Positions 8,328-17,773 are shown, numbered from the stretch's first letter. The stretch: DNA of 39,063 bases from Methanobacterium sp. UBA176 (GCA_002505765.1 DAVZ01000030.1:1-39063); one strand, 5' to 3'. Numbers and translations: made by a program. The notes: a model not told the origin generated them from the letters alone.

Positions 8328-11300
8328 TTAATTAGTTTTATCAGGCAGAGTAAAGTAGAATGTGGAACCCTCACCTGGAATTGATTCAACCCATACACGG
8401 CCACCATGTCTTTCTATAATTCTTTTAACCATTGCCAGTCCAATTCCAATGCCTTTATAATCTTCTGGTGAATTTAAACGCTGAAATATCTGGAATATAC
8501 GCTCCATGTATTGTTCTTCAATTCCGATTCCATTATCCCTTATTGAGAACAAATATTCTTTATTTTCCAAATCTTCATAGGCTGAAATATGGATTTCTGG
8601 AGGTTCATCAGGTTTTCTAAATTTAATAGCATTTGAAATCAAATTATGGAATACCCTTTGAAGCTGTGCAGCATCTCCTTTAATATTGGGGAGATCGTCA
8701 TGGGTTATCATTCCCCTGCATCCTTCAATGGATGGTTTAAAATTATCTATGACGTGATCAATCATGGAGTTGGTGTAAATAGACTGGAGCTTATCCCCTC
8801 CAGTTGAAATATTGGAAAACTCCAGAAGACCATCTATCAGGTTTTTCATATCTTCAGCTGCTTCTATTATATATTCCATCAGTTCATCAGCATAATCATC
8901 AAATTTGCCTTTATAGCTGTTTTCAAGTAACTCTGTAAAGGTTTTAATATCTCTTAAAGGCTCCTGCAGGTCATGAGAGGCGAGGTAAGAGAATTTTTCC
9001 AGTTCTTCATTGGAAATTTTTAACTCTTCAACCAGTTTTTTAAGCTTTTCCTTTGATTTTTGACGTTCTGTGATGTTTCTTGCTATATGTGATGCTCCAG
9101 TTACGTTTCCCTGCTTATTGCGGATAGGGTAATATGTGAATTCATAGAAAACTTTTTGGGAGTCTATTGAAAATACCAACTCAACACTGAAACGTTTACC
9201 TTTTAAAGCGCTTTCCCAAAATTTAATTGCTTCGAAATGACTTTCTGGTGAATCTAAAAATAGTTCTCTAATATTCATACCCAATTCAGGTTCCCTGTTA
9301 AATATTTTCATAAATATTAATTTATATGCATTGTTAAAGGCTATTAATTCATATCTGGTATTCCATGCTGCAATTAAATCATCAGAAGCTTCAATTATTT
9401 CATTTACTTCAGAATATAATTTTTTAATGGATTCATAACCTCTTTTGTATTTTGATAATTGTTCACTGAATTTCTCTTCTAAATTATCCTGAACCTGGGT
9501 TAATTTCATTTCGCATTTTTTAATCTGGGTAGTTTCAAGCATTGAAACATTGATTTCAACAGTTTCACCGTGGTTATCCTTTAAAGGAACCCATTGTTCC
9601 GTCCATGTTCTCAATTCACCATCCTGATCCCTGCTGAATTCTGCATCAAGCACTGGTAAACCATTTTTAAATATAAAGCGGGCTATATCCTCTGCCTGTT
9701 CAGCCATGTCCGGAGCTATATCATGAATCCTTTTTCCAATATGTTCTTCAATGCTTAGACCATTTATTTCTGCTAATACTTTATTAACACGTTTAAAACG
9801 AAGATCACGGTCTAATGTGCAGAGGCCAATAGGTGCAGAATTATAAATAGCCTCAATTTCACCCAGAAGTTTTAATGAATCCTTTTCACGTTCAAATAGT
9901 TTTTTATCTTTATCTTCTAATCTTTGTTTTTCTTTAGAGATTTTTTCATTTGCTAAACGGAGTTTTTCACCCATGGCATTAATCTCTTGTTTAGAAATCT
10001 CCATTTTATCTTTTAATTCCTGTAATTCTTCCCCGAGTTTTTTATTCTTGATCTTTGATTCTTTACTTTCCTTAACTTCGGTTGAAATACCAAGAACATG
10101 CTGAATATTTTTACCATCAACAGTAAATTCAGGGACAAATTTAAGATGAAAACTCTTTGGATCTTTGTTTTTTAAAGCAGGAAATTTAAATTCGATTTCC
10201 TGAGTTTCACCTGTCTGAAATACTTTTTCTATTGCAGAATCCCATAAATTACAGAGTTCTTCAGGCATACCAAATTCTCTGTTGGTTTTTCCAACAAAAT
10301 CATTTGCAGAAACATCTGTGCTATGTTCTGCAGAGGGGAGGAGATAGATTACCTTTAAATCCCTGTTATAACGCATTAAAACTGATGGTAAATTTTTTGA
10401 AATAGCTCTATACCTTGATTCACTTTCCTGCAGTTCTTGCTGGAGAACTAAGAGTTTTTTTTCGTTTTTAAGAAGTCTTTCTTCTGCAGACTGTAATTTT
10501 TCTTTCCATATCCCTGATTTTTCCTTATATTTTTCTATACTGGTATTAATTTCTTTTTTTTCCTTTTCTACCTCTTTAATTGTACTGATATCCCTTAAAA
10601 TACTGAATGAATAAATATTTTCAGCTGTTTCAATTATTGATGTACTTACTTCTATGGGAACGATTCCTTTATCCCTGGTGTGTATACTGGATTCAATTTT
10701 TATGTTCCCCTCTTTACTCAATTTTCTGAGTTCTTCAATTGCCATTTCCTTTAAATCATCGGAAGTTTCACCTGTACCCATTGATAACAATTCTTCTTTG
10801 GAAAATCCAGTTAATTCTTCAGTTTTACGATTTACATTGATATATCTACCTGTTTTAATGTCTGAAATAATTACAGCGTCATTATTTTCTTCAAATAGTG
10901 TTTTGAATTTAATCTCTATATCATCAAGTTCCTTTTGGGCAGTAATTTCCTGATTTATATCTGTTAAATATACTTGCAGTCCTTCTGAATAGGGGTATGC
11001 GTGGATTCTATACCATTTGCCAGATTTAGGGGATTGAAAATTAAATAGAAGGTCGGTATTTTGAGATTTAGCTTCATGAAATTGTGTATAGTAATCTGCG
11101 TCTTTAAGTTCAGAGAACTCTTCCCAAATATTTTTGCCCATCAATTCTTCTTTTTTCTTCCCGATAATAGACTCAATTTTAGAATTAGAACTGATAAATT
11201 GCCAGTCATTGTTTAAATCAAAATAAGCTTCATCAATCTCTTCAATAATTTTTTGAGATTTATATAAAGCCTTTTTTGACCCAGTAATATCACTGTTGAT

Positions 11301-11651
11301 GGTAATTAAGAGTTCATCATCTGGCGAAAATGCAGAAACCATTTGATACTCATCTTTGGATTTAAAATAAACTTCAAATTTTTTTCCCTCACCAGAACTC
11401 AATATTTGAGTTGCTGCTTTTAAATAGTATTCAGCCGTATCTTCGTCATATAATTCAGAAATAGTTTTACCTACTGGATCATCATTTTCATTTAAATAAG
11501 CAGCATTTGCATACACAACACTTAAATCAGCCACATTATCCAGAATGTCATGATCTATTTCATAAATTATTACTTTATCTTGAATTTTTGAAAAAATTTC
11601 AAAATTAAAATCTTTATCTATGTTTGCTGATGTATCTTGGCTACTATTCAT
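8328..11651 (-). CDS. Soluble histidine kinase with about six PAS domains
   Basis: 1107 residues without a membrane segment. I read PAS-like domains at about 20-130, 135-240, 245-360, 415-530, 605-720 and 765-875. Long charged coiled coils join them at about 360-415 and 530-605. The HisKA phosphoacceptor is FSYLASHDLQEPLRD at about 885-900. The HATPase domain has NLISNAIKFRKP, DNGIGIEEQYMERIF and GIGIGLAMVKRII. Such multi-PAS cytoplasmic kinases are common in methanogens and may bind heme, flavin or small ligands; no ligand residue can be named here. AGGGGATTAGA precedes the ATG. There is no receiver domain and no response regulator nearby, so the partner must be encoded elsewhere. Confidence 0.92.
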   Translation of the reverse strand: MNSSQDTSANIDKDFNFEIFSKIQDKVIIYEIDHDILDNVADLSVVYANAAYLNENDDPVGKTISELYDEDTAEYYLKAATQILSSGEGKKFEVYFKSKDEYQMVSAFSPDDELLITINSDITGSKKALYKSQKIIEEIDEAYFDLNNDWQFISSNSKIESIIGKKKEELMGKNIWEEFSELKDADYYTQFHEAKSQNTDLLFNFQSPKSGKWYRIHAYPYSEGLQVYLTDINQEITAQKELDDIEIKFKTLFEENNDAVIISDIKTGRYINVNRKTEELTGFSKEELLSMGTGETSDDLKEMAIEELRKLSKEGNIKIESSIHTRDKGIVPIEVSTSIIETAENIYSFSILRDISTIKEVEKEKKEINTSIEKYKEKSGIWKEKLQSAEERLLKNEKKLLVLQQELQESESRYRAISKNLPSVLMRYNRDLKVIYLLPSAEHSTDVSANDFVGKTNREFGMPEELCNLWDSAIEKVFQTGETQEIEFKFPALKNKDPKSFHLKFVPEFTVDGKNIQHVLGISTEVKESKESKIKNKKLGEELQELKDKMEISKQEINAMGEKLRLANEKISKEKQRLEDKDKKLFEREKDSLKLLGEIEAIYNSAPIGLCTLDRDLRFKRVNKVLAEINGLSIEEHIGKRIHDIAPDMAEQAEDIARFIFKNGLPVLDAEFSRDQDGELRTWTEQWVPLKDNHGETVEINVSMLETTQIKKCEMKLTQVQDNLEEKFSEQLSKYKRGYESIKKLYSEVNEIIEASDDLIAAWNTRYELIAFNNAYKLIFMKIFNREPELGMNIRELFLDSPESHFEAIKFWESALKGKRFSVELVFSIDSQKVFYEFTYYPIRNKQGNVTGASHIARNITERQKSKEKLKKLVEELKISNEELEKFSYLASHDLQEPLRDIKTFTELLENSYKGKFDDYADELMEYIIEAAEDMKNLIDGLLEFSNISTGGDKLQSIYTNSMIDHVIDNFKPSIEGCRGMITHDDLPNIKGDAAQLQRVFHNLISNAIKFRKPDEPPEIHISAYEDLENKEYLFSIRDNGIGIEEQYMERIFQIFQRLNSPEDYKGIGIGLAMVKRIIERHGGRVWVESIPGEGSTFYFTLPDKTN

Positions 11652-11824
11652 TCTAATCCCCTTACAAATTTAATATTTACTTAATATTTTGATATTTTAG
11701 TCATTGTTTTTATGTTTTACCATTAAATAAAGATGTTTTACAGAATAATTTTGGTACAGGATAGATTCATCCTATCTTAAATTCTTAATAATCATAATAA
11801 ACTTCCCAAATTGAATAATACATC

Positions 11825-11877
11825 TTTTATATAATTAACTTTATAAATACATTTAATTTAAACTTGGGGACAAAAAA
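11825..11877 (+). promoter_or_regulatory. Probable promoter and ribosome site of mgtE
   Basis: A TATA-like TTTTATATAATT begins near 11825, a second TTTATAAATAC is about 15 bases further on, and GGGGA lies 7 bases before the ATG at 11878. This fits an archaeal promoter with a short leader. No riboswitch-like structure is visible in the leader. Confidence 0.5.
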
Positions 11878-12879
11878 ATGGAAATTCAATACCAAACTGA
11901 TCCAGATGCTGCAATAAGCAAAATTACCACTAAAATTCCATTTGTATATATTGGGGAAACCATAGGAACTGTGGAAAGATTACTTTCACAGGAAGCTAAT
12001 AAATTCGATACAATCGATTATGTGTATGTTATTAATAAAAATAGAGTTTTGAAAGGTGTAATTTCCATAAAAAAAATTTTTTGTTCCCATCCCAGTGTTA
12101 AAGTCCAGGAGATTATGGATAAAAAATTAATAGTGGCTCATGCTGATACAAATCAACGGAAAGTAGTATATCTTGCCCTTACAAATGGAATAAAAGCCAT
12201 ACCTATTGTTGATGATGAAAAGCGCATCCTCGGTATTGTACCCTTCGATAATATACTTAAAATCTTTAATCATGAATTTCAAAAGGAAATATTCAGCTCT
12301 GGAGGTATTTCTGCCAGGGTAGGAGATGAATATACCACAATCAAATCCACTGCAGGGGTGATGATTAAATCCAGACTTCCATGGCTGATACTGGGAGTTT
12401 TTGGAGGGACGGTAGCAGCTTCTGTTATAAGCGGATTTGAAGAGGTTTTAAGTCATGTTCTTGCTTTAGCATCATTTATTCCGGTACTTGTATATATGAG
12501 CGATGCAGTGGGAACTCAATCTGAAGCATTAATAATTAGAAGCATTGCCCTTGAGCCAAAACTACCAATACGATCATATGTATTGAGGGAATTTAAAATT
12601 GCCGCTGCACTTGCATTAATTTGTGGAGCTTTAATTAGTCTTGTCGCTGCTTTTGGATGGACAAATTACTATTTAGGGATTGTTGTTGGATTTTCAATGT
12701 TTTTTAGCATAATTGTAGCTGTTTTAATTTCGACTTTACTTCCCCTTGGATTCAGGAGGTTAAATTCAGATCCGGCTATTGCAACAGGACCCTTTGCCAC
12801 CATGATAAGCGACATTGCTACATTAGCAATATATTTTACAGTGGCTATCTCTTTTCTGGATTATTTTGGAGTAATTTAA
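11878..12879 (+). CDS. mgtE: MgtE-type divalent cation transporter
   Basis: 333 residues. Two CBS motifs occupy about 25-130 (VYVINKNRVLKGVISIKKIF, then IPIVDDEKRILGIVPFDNIL). Five hydrophobic segments follow from about 168. The MgtE channel signature is visible as SDAVGTQSEALIIRSIAL (208-225) and as SDPAIATGPFATMISDIATL near the end, which contains the conserved acidic residue of the Mg2+ path. The usual N-terminal superhelical MgtE_N domain is absent, giving a shorter protein than the bacterial type of about 450 residues. It should carry Mg2+ (or Co2+) across the membrane, gated by the CBS pair. A 34-residue hydrophobic ORF follows 26 bases after the stop. Confidence 0.88.
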   Translation: MEIQYQTDPDAAISKITTKIPFVYIGETIGTVERLLSQEANKFDTIDYVYVINKNRVLKGVISIKKIFCSHPSVKVQEIMDKKLIVAHADTNQRKVVYLALTNGIKAIPIVDDEKRILGIVPFDNILKIFNHEFQKEIFSSGGISARVGDEYTTIKSTAGVMIKSRLPWLILGVFGGTVAASVISGFEEVLSHVLALASFIPVLVYMSDAVGTQSEALIIRSIALEPKLPIRSYVLREFKIAAALALICGALISLVAAFGWTNYYLGIVVGFSMFFSIIVAVLISTLLPLGFRRLNSDPAIATGPFATMISDIATLAIYFTVAISFLDYFGVI

Positions 12880-12905
12880 ATAATTTCATTAATTAAGTTT
12901 TTCCA

Positions 12906-13010
12906 GTGAATTTTAAGCACGATTTATCTGATGAAGCTGTGCTTATTCTTTTAATTCTTCTTGCAGCAATAATCATTGCTACATTTGTTGAGTTGAAAAT
13001 GCTTCTTTAA
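12906..13010 (+). CDS. Candidate 34-residue single-pass membrane peptide
   Basis: A GTG-started frame encodes a short polar N terminus (MNFKHDLSDEA), one hydrophobic helix (VLILLILLAAIIIATFV) and a short tail (ELKMLL), ending at TAA 13008-13010. An in-frame TAA at 12894 blocks any longer frame. It lies directly downstream of mgtE on the same strand. I see no strong ribosome site, so it would need translational coupling or leaderless expression. The layout is that of small membrane-protein regulators of transporters, but such a role is only an inference; it could also be a chance frame. Confidence 0.4.
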   Translation: MNFKHDLSDEAVLILLILLAAIIIATFVELKMLL

Positions 13011-13033
13011 ATTGTTAAAAAGAAATTCGCTGA

Positions 13034-13243
13034 TTAAATGGACTCTAATTTTTTTATTTCATTTATCCAGCGCTTGCTTTTATCTATATCTTCAATAATT
13101 TTCTTTATATCATCTATAAATTCATTAAAATCATCTGAAGATAATACCACCACAATCTCGCCCTTTTTAAACACTGAATTGTCTTTAAGAACCACACATT
13201 CCTTACCTACGCATCCTACTGTTGATCTTAACTTACTCATCAT
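13034..13243 (-). CDS. Small protein of unknown function
   Basis: 69 residues with two ATG codons in a row; AAGGAGAAT favours the second one (13240), 6 bases after GGAG. The first half is beta-like (STVGCVGKECVVLKDNS, GEIVVVLSSDDF) and the second a charged amphipathic helix (EFIDDIKKIIEDIDKSKRW). The GEIVVVLSSDDF stretch recalls small AbrB-like DNA-binding proteins, but the match is too short to claim. It converges with mgtE and lies just downstream of a decayed gene on the same strand. Confidence 0.65.
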   Translation of the reverse strand: MMSKLRSTVGCVGKECVVLKDNSVFKKGEIVVVLSSDDFNEFIDDIKKIIEDIDKSKRWINEIKKLESI

Positions 13244-13254
13244 ATTCTCCTTAT

Positions 13255-13647
13255 TATTTATAATTCATTTTCCAGGTGTGCATTCTGAACTCCTTTACAT
13301 GTCTTTTTTCCATCATCAGCATGTGTTTAAAACTCCCACAATTAATCATCAATCCCGGCTATTTGTTTAGTAAGGCTCAATTCCTCAGTTTCAAGTTCTA
13401 TCTGTTTTTTAAGTTAACCCTCCAGTTCATCTCCTCTAAAATCCAGCTTATGCTCCATTGTAGCTTTAATGCACTTTTAACAATTAAATCTGCAAGCCAT
13501 TACATATGCCCTCATTTCATCAACTGAATTGCTTCAGTAACTCTACTGGGAGCGTATTCCATTATAAAGAATTTAGAACGTAGATCAATGATGCTTTAGT
13601 TCTCTTACCTGTTCATATTTAATATCCTTTAATTTTTCTTTATTCAT
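13255..13647 (-). pseudogene. Decayed gene, family not recognised
   Basis: A good ribosome site (AGGAAGAGGAG) precedes ATG at 13647, which opens MNKEKLKDIKYEQVRELKHH and stops. In other frames the reading continues with protein-like segments: DLRSKFFIMEYAPSRVTEA and IQLMK; then EMRAYVMACRFNC; then MEHKLDFRGDELEG; then LKKQIELETEELSLTKQIAG. These are separated by stops and frame changes. Codon use resembles the neighbours, so I read this as one gene of about 120 codons with several frameshifts and nonsense changes. It would have been cytoplasmic and helical. An overlapping plus-strand open frame at about 13276-13527 is its antisense shadow. Confidence 0.6.
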
Positions 13648-14069
13648 TTATAACTCCTCTTCCTAAAAAAATTCATTCAAATGATAATCAGGATATTCCA
13701 TCAAATATATTATCATTTAATCTTATAAAAGAAATATGTAACCAAAATAATTATCTTTGATTATTAAAATAAGTTTATCTGTAAATGTAAACATCAACAA
13801 AATTAATATAAAATTTTAATGTTTTAAGGTCACTTATTCAAATATAATGGTTCTAATATAATCTATTAATTCTTTTATTATTATTTGATTGCTCTAACTG
13901 TATCTTTTTTAGGATTAAATCCTCATTTTACCTTTGTTTAACATAAATATCTGTATTATTATAATTAAAATGTTTTTTAATCTGTTTAATATCTACAGTG
14001 AAAAATAGTTTCTTATTAGTAGGCATTAATAACAATATAGTAATATTTATTAATATGAAAAAATATAAT
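13648..14069. other. AT-rich intergenic stretch
   Basis: About 420 bases with no coding signal. The only distinct element is a 13-base palindrome AGGATTAAATCCT at 13911-13923 after a T run, a possible operator or weak terminator without an obvious client gene. Confidence 0.35.
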
Positions 14070-14196
14070 AAAAACTGTAGTCACTTATCCTACCTCCATA
14101 GGATCACTTTCAAAGGATAAATGTGACCACAACTGGGGACGGCTGAAAATAAAAAATCCATTTCACGAATGCCTTTTAAATGCTTTAGCCGTCTCT
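14070..14196 (-). ncRNA. Candidate structured RNA, about 125 nt
   Basis: A relatively GC-rich island lies in very AT-rich DNA between two minus-strand genes. Bases 14135-14147 pair with 14184-14196 over 13 positions (core GACGGCT/AGCCGTC, with some G-U). Bases 14080-14091 pair with 14114-14127 (GTCAC, TATCCT against AGGATA, GTGAC). The segment ATCCTA (14087-14092) can instead pair with TAGGAT (14099-14104), giving two exclusive folds. On the minus strand a TATA box TTTATATG (14219-14212) lies about 20 bases before the first stem, and TTTTT follows the last stem at 14074-14070, then more T-rich sequence. There is no open frame. I do not recognise a known RNA family; the strand is inferred from the promoter and T-run. 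Confidence 0.5.
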
Positions 14197-14393
14197 AAAT
14201 ATTAATTTATTCATATAAATATCATTTAATAATCATCTAAATAAATATTTCCTTTTTATGCATAATTTACTCCTATTTTAAAATAATGGATAATCATAAA
14301 AGATAAAAATGGATTATTTTTTATAAAAATACCTGCTGCAAACACATATAGATGTGTAAATAAATATAAAAATCTCTTAAAGAATGTATTTAT

Positions 14394-14792
14394 TTATTCA
14401 CCAATTACTGTCACTTCTATTTTCCTTAATCTACCTGAAACGTCTGATTCTATAAAAAAAAGATACTGCCATGTTCCCCTGACCACTCTACCCTTTCTTA
14501 CTGGCATTGTTTTATCTGGAGGCAGTAACATGGATCTTAAATGTGAATACGCGTTACCACCATGCTTCCAACCTTCTTTTGGGATAATATTGTCCAGTAA
14601 TTCACTGATATCTTCACTTAAATTACTTTCAAGCTCTGTTAAGGCAAAGACTGCAGTTGCATGTGGAGCAAAAATATGCACAATGCCGTCTTTTATTTTT
14701 GATTCCTTAACAACACCCTCTATTTTGTGGGTTAAATCCACAATTTCTCCGGTTTTTTCTGTTTCTATATACAATGTTTTTGTATATATCAT
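14394..14792 (-). CDS. YjbQ/UPF0047 family protein, copy 1
   Basis: 132 residues, the family length. Signature parts are HIFAPHATAVFALTELE (about 44-60), NAYSHLRSMLLPP (about 81-93) and RGTWQYLFFIESD near the C terminus, matching the YjbQ pattern HxTA...E, SHL and GTWQ. Family members are annotated as secondary thiamine-phosphate synthases because they can replace ThiE weakly; the true role is unsettled. The copy is divergent, with LLPPDKTMPVRKG instead of the usual glycine-containing loop. GGTG precedes the ATG by 5 bases. A second member is encoded at 37919-38329. Confidence 0.88.
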   Translation of the reverse strand: MIYTKTLYIETEKTGEIVDLTHKIEGVVKESKIKDGIVHIFAPHATAVFALTELESNLSEDISELLDNIIPKEGWKHGGNAYSHLRSMLLPPDKTMPVRKGRVVRGTWQYLFFIESDVSGRLRKIEVTVIGE

Positions 14793-14884
14793 AAAAACAC
14801 CATTATAAGATAAATTTACTGGCTAATAAGCTGAATTCACTTTAAGATAATTCATAATATATATTGAAATAAATTTAATGAGTA

Positions 14885-15598
14885 TTAATTTTCCTTATTT
14901 TTAGACCGGATTTCATTGAGGGCTTCTTCTATGCGCAGTCTAACATACCACCTTTTATCTTTTAAGGCTTCATTTAATGGTTCAACTGCTTTTATGCTAC
15001 CTATTTTGCCAAGTGCTTCTGCAGCATGTTTTTTAATACTGATATCCCCATCCTTAAGTGATTCAATAAGGGGTGGAATGGCTTCTTCATCTCCAATCCT
15101 TCCCAGAGCTTCTATTACATTGCCGCGGAAATTAACATCTTCTTCCTTTAATAATGGGATCAAGAAGTTAACAGCTTTATAATCACCTATTTTACCCAGT
15201 GCTAAGACAGAATTATTTCGAATTTTTTCATCATTCAATGACCTGACCAGGGGATCAACTGCCTCAACGTCCCCAATCTCGCCAAGGGATATTGCAGCAT
15301 GCATCCTCACAAACCAATTATCATCATTAAGCAGTGGAATTATAAATTGAGTTGCTTTTTTATTTCCAATTTTACCAAGTGCAGATGTTGAATTCCATCT
15401 AACATCGCTGTTTTCATCATCTAAAGCTTCTATTAAAGGATCAATTAGTGATTCATCCCTGATCCTTGTAAATGCGTTTTCTGCTTCAGATCGTACATTC
15501 ACATCGTCGTTTTTAAGAGCGTTGATGAGTCCCTGAATATCCTTATCCCTTTCCAGCTTTCTTATATTGGGCCTTGAAATACCATCAAAAATCCCCAT
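14885..15598 (-). CDS. HEAT-repeat (PBS lyase-type) protein
   Basis: 237 residues built almost wholly of about seven repeats of 31 residues with the consensus AVxPLIxALKDxDxxVRxxAxxALGKIG, for example DPLVRSLNDEKIRNNSVLAL and PPLIESLKDGDISIKKHAAE. This is the PBS lyase HEAT-like repeat, an alpha-solenoid that binds other proteins. No catalytic domain or signal peptide is present. GGTG lies before the ATG and a TATA-like GGATATATTATT upstream, so it is probably monocistronic. The partner is unknown. Confidence 0.9.
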   Translation of the reverse strand: MGIFDGISRPNIRKLERDKDIQGLINALKNDDVNVRSEAENAFTRIRDESLIDPLIEALDDENSDVRWNSTSALGKIGNKKATQFIIPLLNDDNWFVRMHAAISLGEIGDVEAVDPLVRSLNDEKIRNNSVLALGKIGDYKAVNFLIPLLKEEDVNFRGNVIEALGRIGDEEAIPPLIESLKDGDISIKKHAAEALGKIGSIKAVEPLNEALKDKRWYVRLRIEEALNEIRSKNKEN

Positions 15599-15755
15599 AG
15601 TTACACCGTTTTTTCTAACTAATAATAATATATCCAGAAAATATTTAAATCTTTCTTTAAAAAGGGATTTAAAAAGTTAATTAGAAAAAATAAGCATTAT
15701 TTTTGGAAAAATCATTCTGAATGATTACTGAATAAAATTTCGGTAAATTATATCC

Positions 15756-17726
15756 CTAATAAACAAGAGATAGAAGTCTGAAGGCTATGCCTCCCAGAAT
15801 GATTGCAGTGGTGAAGTTTGCAGCGGTAATTACACCGGCAGATTTCCATCCGAATTCCCTTGCTAAAACTGCTATAGTTGAAGCACATGGAAGATAGAGC
15901 ATCGCTACAAGTGCAAGAACTATAAACTGAACTGGTGTTAGAAAAAGCGCTAAATTTGTGCCGTAAAAAGCAACCAGCATTAAAAGAATAAATTCTTTTC
16001 TAACAGCACCGAATATAAGGAGCACTCCTGCTACAACTGGAAGTCCGAGCCACCATACTGTTAATGGAGCTAAAGCGTTACTTATTGGCTCAAGAACTCC
16101 TATAACATAAAGAACCTGAACAAATGCAGTTCCAAAAATATAGATGGGTAAAACTAAATATATGAGAGATTTTGTTCTGGACCATGTTTGTTTGGCGATT
16201 ATGTGGAGTTTTGGAAGTTTAAAGGTATGCATTTCCATTATCAGCCCTGTAGATTCTCCAGGAACTATTTTTAAAGCTATTCTACCCAGGGCAAATATGA
16301 TAAGGAGATCTATAACATAAAGCGCCAGTGCCCACCATACATTGACAAAAACGGCTACTAAGCCAAGTATTACTATAGTTCTTGCTGCACAGGGAGCAAA
16401 TGTTATTGCAAAAGCTGCAAGCAGCCTTTCTCTTCGTGTTTCAAGAATTCTTGTGCTGTCAATTGCAGGGACATTGCATCCATAACCTAAAATAAGGGGT
16501 ATCAGTGCTTTTCCATGCAGTCCTATTTTATGCATGGCCGTATCCATCATAAAGGCCACTCTGGTTAAAATCCCTGAATTTTCAATTGCAGAAAGCATTA
16601 GATAAAAAGGAATTACAAAAGGTATTATCAGAGTTATTCCTGCAACTAATCCTCCAATTGCGCCGTTCCATATTATAGCCACTAATGGTCCACTTATTTG
16701 AGGATCTACAGGTTGAAAAAAGCCAAATGCCTCTGTAAGCAGGCTTGAAAAGAAATTCCCAACCACAAATGTCCACAGAAGCAGTCCACCTATAACAGAG
16801 GCTGAAATAAGGTAGCCCCAGACTTTATCTGTTGCCAGTCTGTCCAGTCTTTCCGAAAAAGTTGTCTTAATTTCACTTTGAACCTGCGCCCCAGCGGTGA
16901 TCATATTGGCGAGAGCATATCTTTCTGATGCAATAATTGAAAATATAGGTTCATTATGTATCTCTTCTATCTCCCTTGCTAATTGGCGGGATTTTTGAAC
17001 AACCTCTTCAGAAGTATTTACAACTAATTTAATAATTTCAGGATCGTTTTCAAGTAACTTAATTGAAATCCAGCGGTAGGGATATTTTAAATCCAGCTTT
17101 TTTGACGCCATTAAACTGGATAGAATTTTCAATCTATTTTCAACTTCATGACCATATTCAATCCTGTTCCTACCTGATTTAATTTTATTTTCCGCATAGT
17201 TTACTGCAGTTTCCATTAATTCATGTAATCCCTCACCTCTTACAGCAACTGTAGCCACTACAGGAACTCCAAGGGCTGCCTGAAGTTTATCTGTATCAAT
17301 TAAAATTCCCTTCTGCATTGCTATATCAATCTGGTTTACGCAAACAATTAAAGGTACTTCCATTTCTATTAACTGCATGGTAAAAAAAAGATTCCTCTCC
17401 AAAACAGCAGCATCAACAACGTTTACCACAATATCGGGTTTTTCCAGGGCTATGTATTCTCTGGAAACAATTTCTTCCATCGAAAAAGTAGAAAAAGAAT
17501 AAATTCCAGGTAAATCTATTATATTAATGTTATAACCATTGAAATAGAGTTTTCCCTCGGCTCTTTCTATTGTTTTGCCAGGCCAGTTTCCCACAATTTG
17601 ATTTGAGCCGGTTAATTCGTTAAAAATTACACTCTTACCCACATTAGCGTTTCCTGCAAGTGCAATGGTTAGATTCTTTAAATTTTTATTTTTTTCCATC
17701 TTTCGCTGACCTGTGTTTATGTCCAT
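15756..17726 (-). CDS. feoB: Ferrous iron transporter FeoB
   Basis: 656 residues. The N-terminal G domain has GNANVGKS (G1), DLPG (G3) and NQID (G4, where NKxD is usual). The membrane domain carries the two inverted gate segments with GYGCNVPAIDSTRI and FAPCAARTIVILGL, and later RKEFILLMLVAFYG and LYLPCASTIAVLAREFGWKS. Length is normal for archaeal FeoB. It imports Fe(II) driven or gated by GTP. Two starts are possible: ATG 17726, or ATG 17699, which has AGGTC about 10 bases upstream. It lies 47 bases after the DtxR-type gene on the same strand, a classical regulator-transporter pair. Confidence 0.96.
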   Translation of the reverse strand: MDINTGQRKMEKNKNLKNLTIALAGNANVGKSVIFNELTGSNQIVGNWPGKTIERAEGKLYFNGYNINIIDLPGIYSFSTFSMEEIVSREYIALEKPDIVVNVVDAAVLERNLFFTMQLIEMEVPLIVCVNQIDIAMQKGILIDTDKLQAALGVPVVATVAVRGEGLHELMETAVNYAENKIKSGRNRIEYGHEVENRLKILSSLMASKKLDLKYPYRWISIKLLENDPEIIKLVVNTSEEVVQKSRQLAREIEEIHNEPIFSIIASERYALANMITAGAQVQSEIKTTFSERLDRLATDKVWGYLISASVIGGLLLWTFVVGNFFSSLLTEAFGFFQPVDPQISGPLVAIIWNGAIGGLVAGITLIIPFVIPFYLMLSAIENSGILTRVAFMMDTAMHKIGLHGKALIPLILGYGCNVPAIDSTRILETRRERLLAAFAITFAPCAARTIVILGLVAVFVNVWWALALYVIDLLIIFALGRIALKIVPGESTGLIMEMHTFKLPKLHIIAKQTWSRTKSLIYLVLPIYIFGTAFVQVLYVIGVLEPISNALAPLTVWWLGLPVVAGVLLIFGAVRKEFILLMLVAFYGTNLALFLTPVQFIVLALVAMLYLPCASTIAVLAREFGWKSAGVITAANFTTAIILGGIAFRLLSLVY

Positions 17727-17773
17727 TACTTTTCATTGATTATGAGCATTATTTTTAAATTTTTTAACCAAAA

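Noticed and set aside
11825..11877. Magnesium riboswitch before mgtE
   Set aside because: The TATA box is too close to the start for a structured leader, and no stem is visible.
13276..13527. Plus-strand 83-codon open frame
   Set aside because: It is antisense to the better supported decayed gene on the minus strand and rich in Phe, Leu and Ser as chance frames in AT-rich DNA are.
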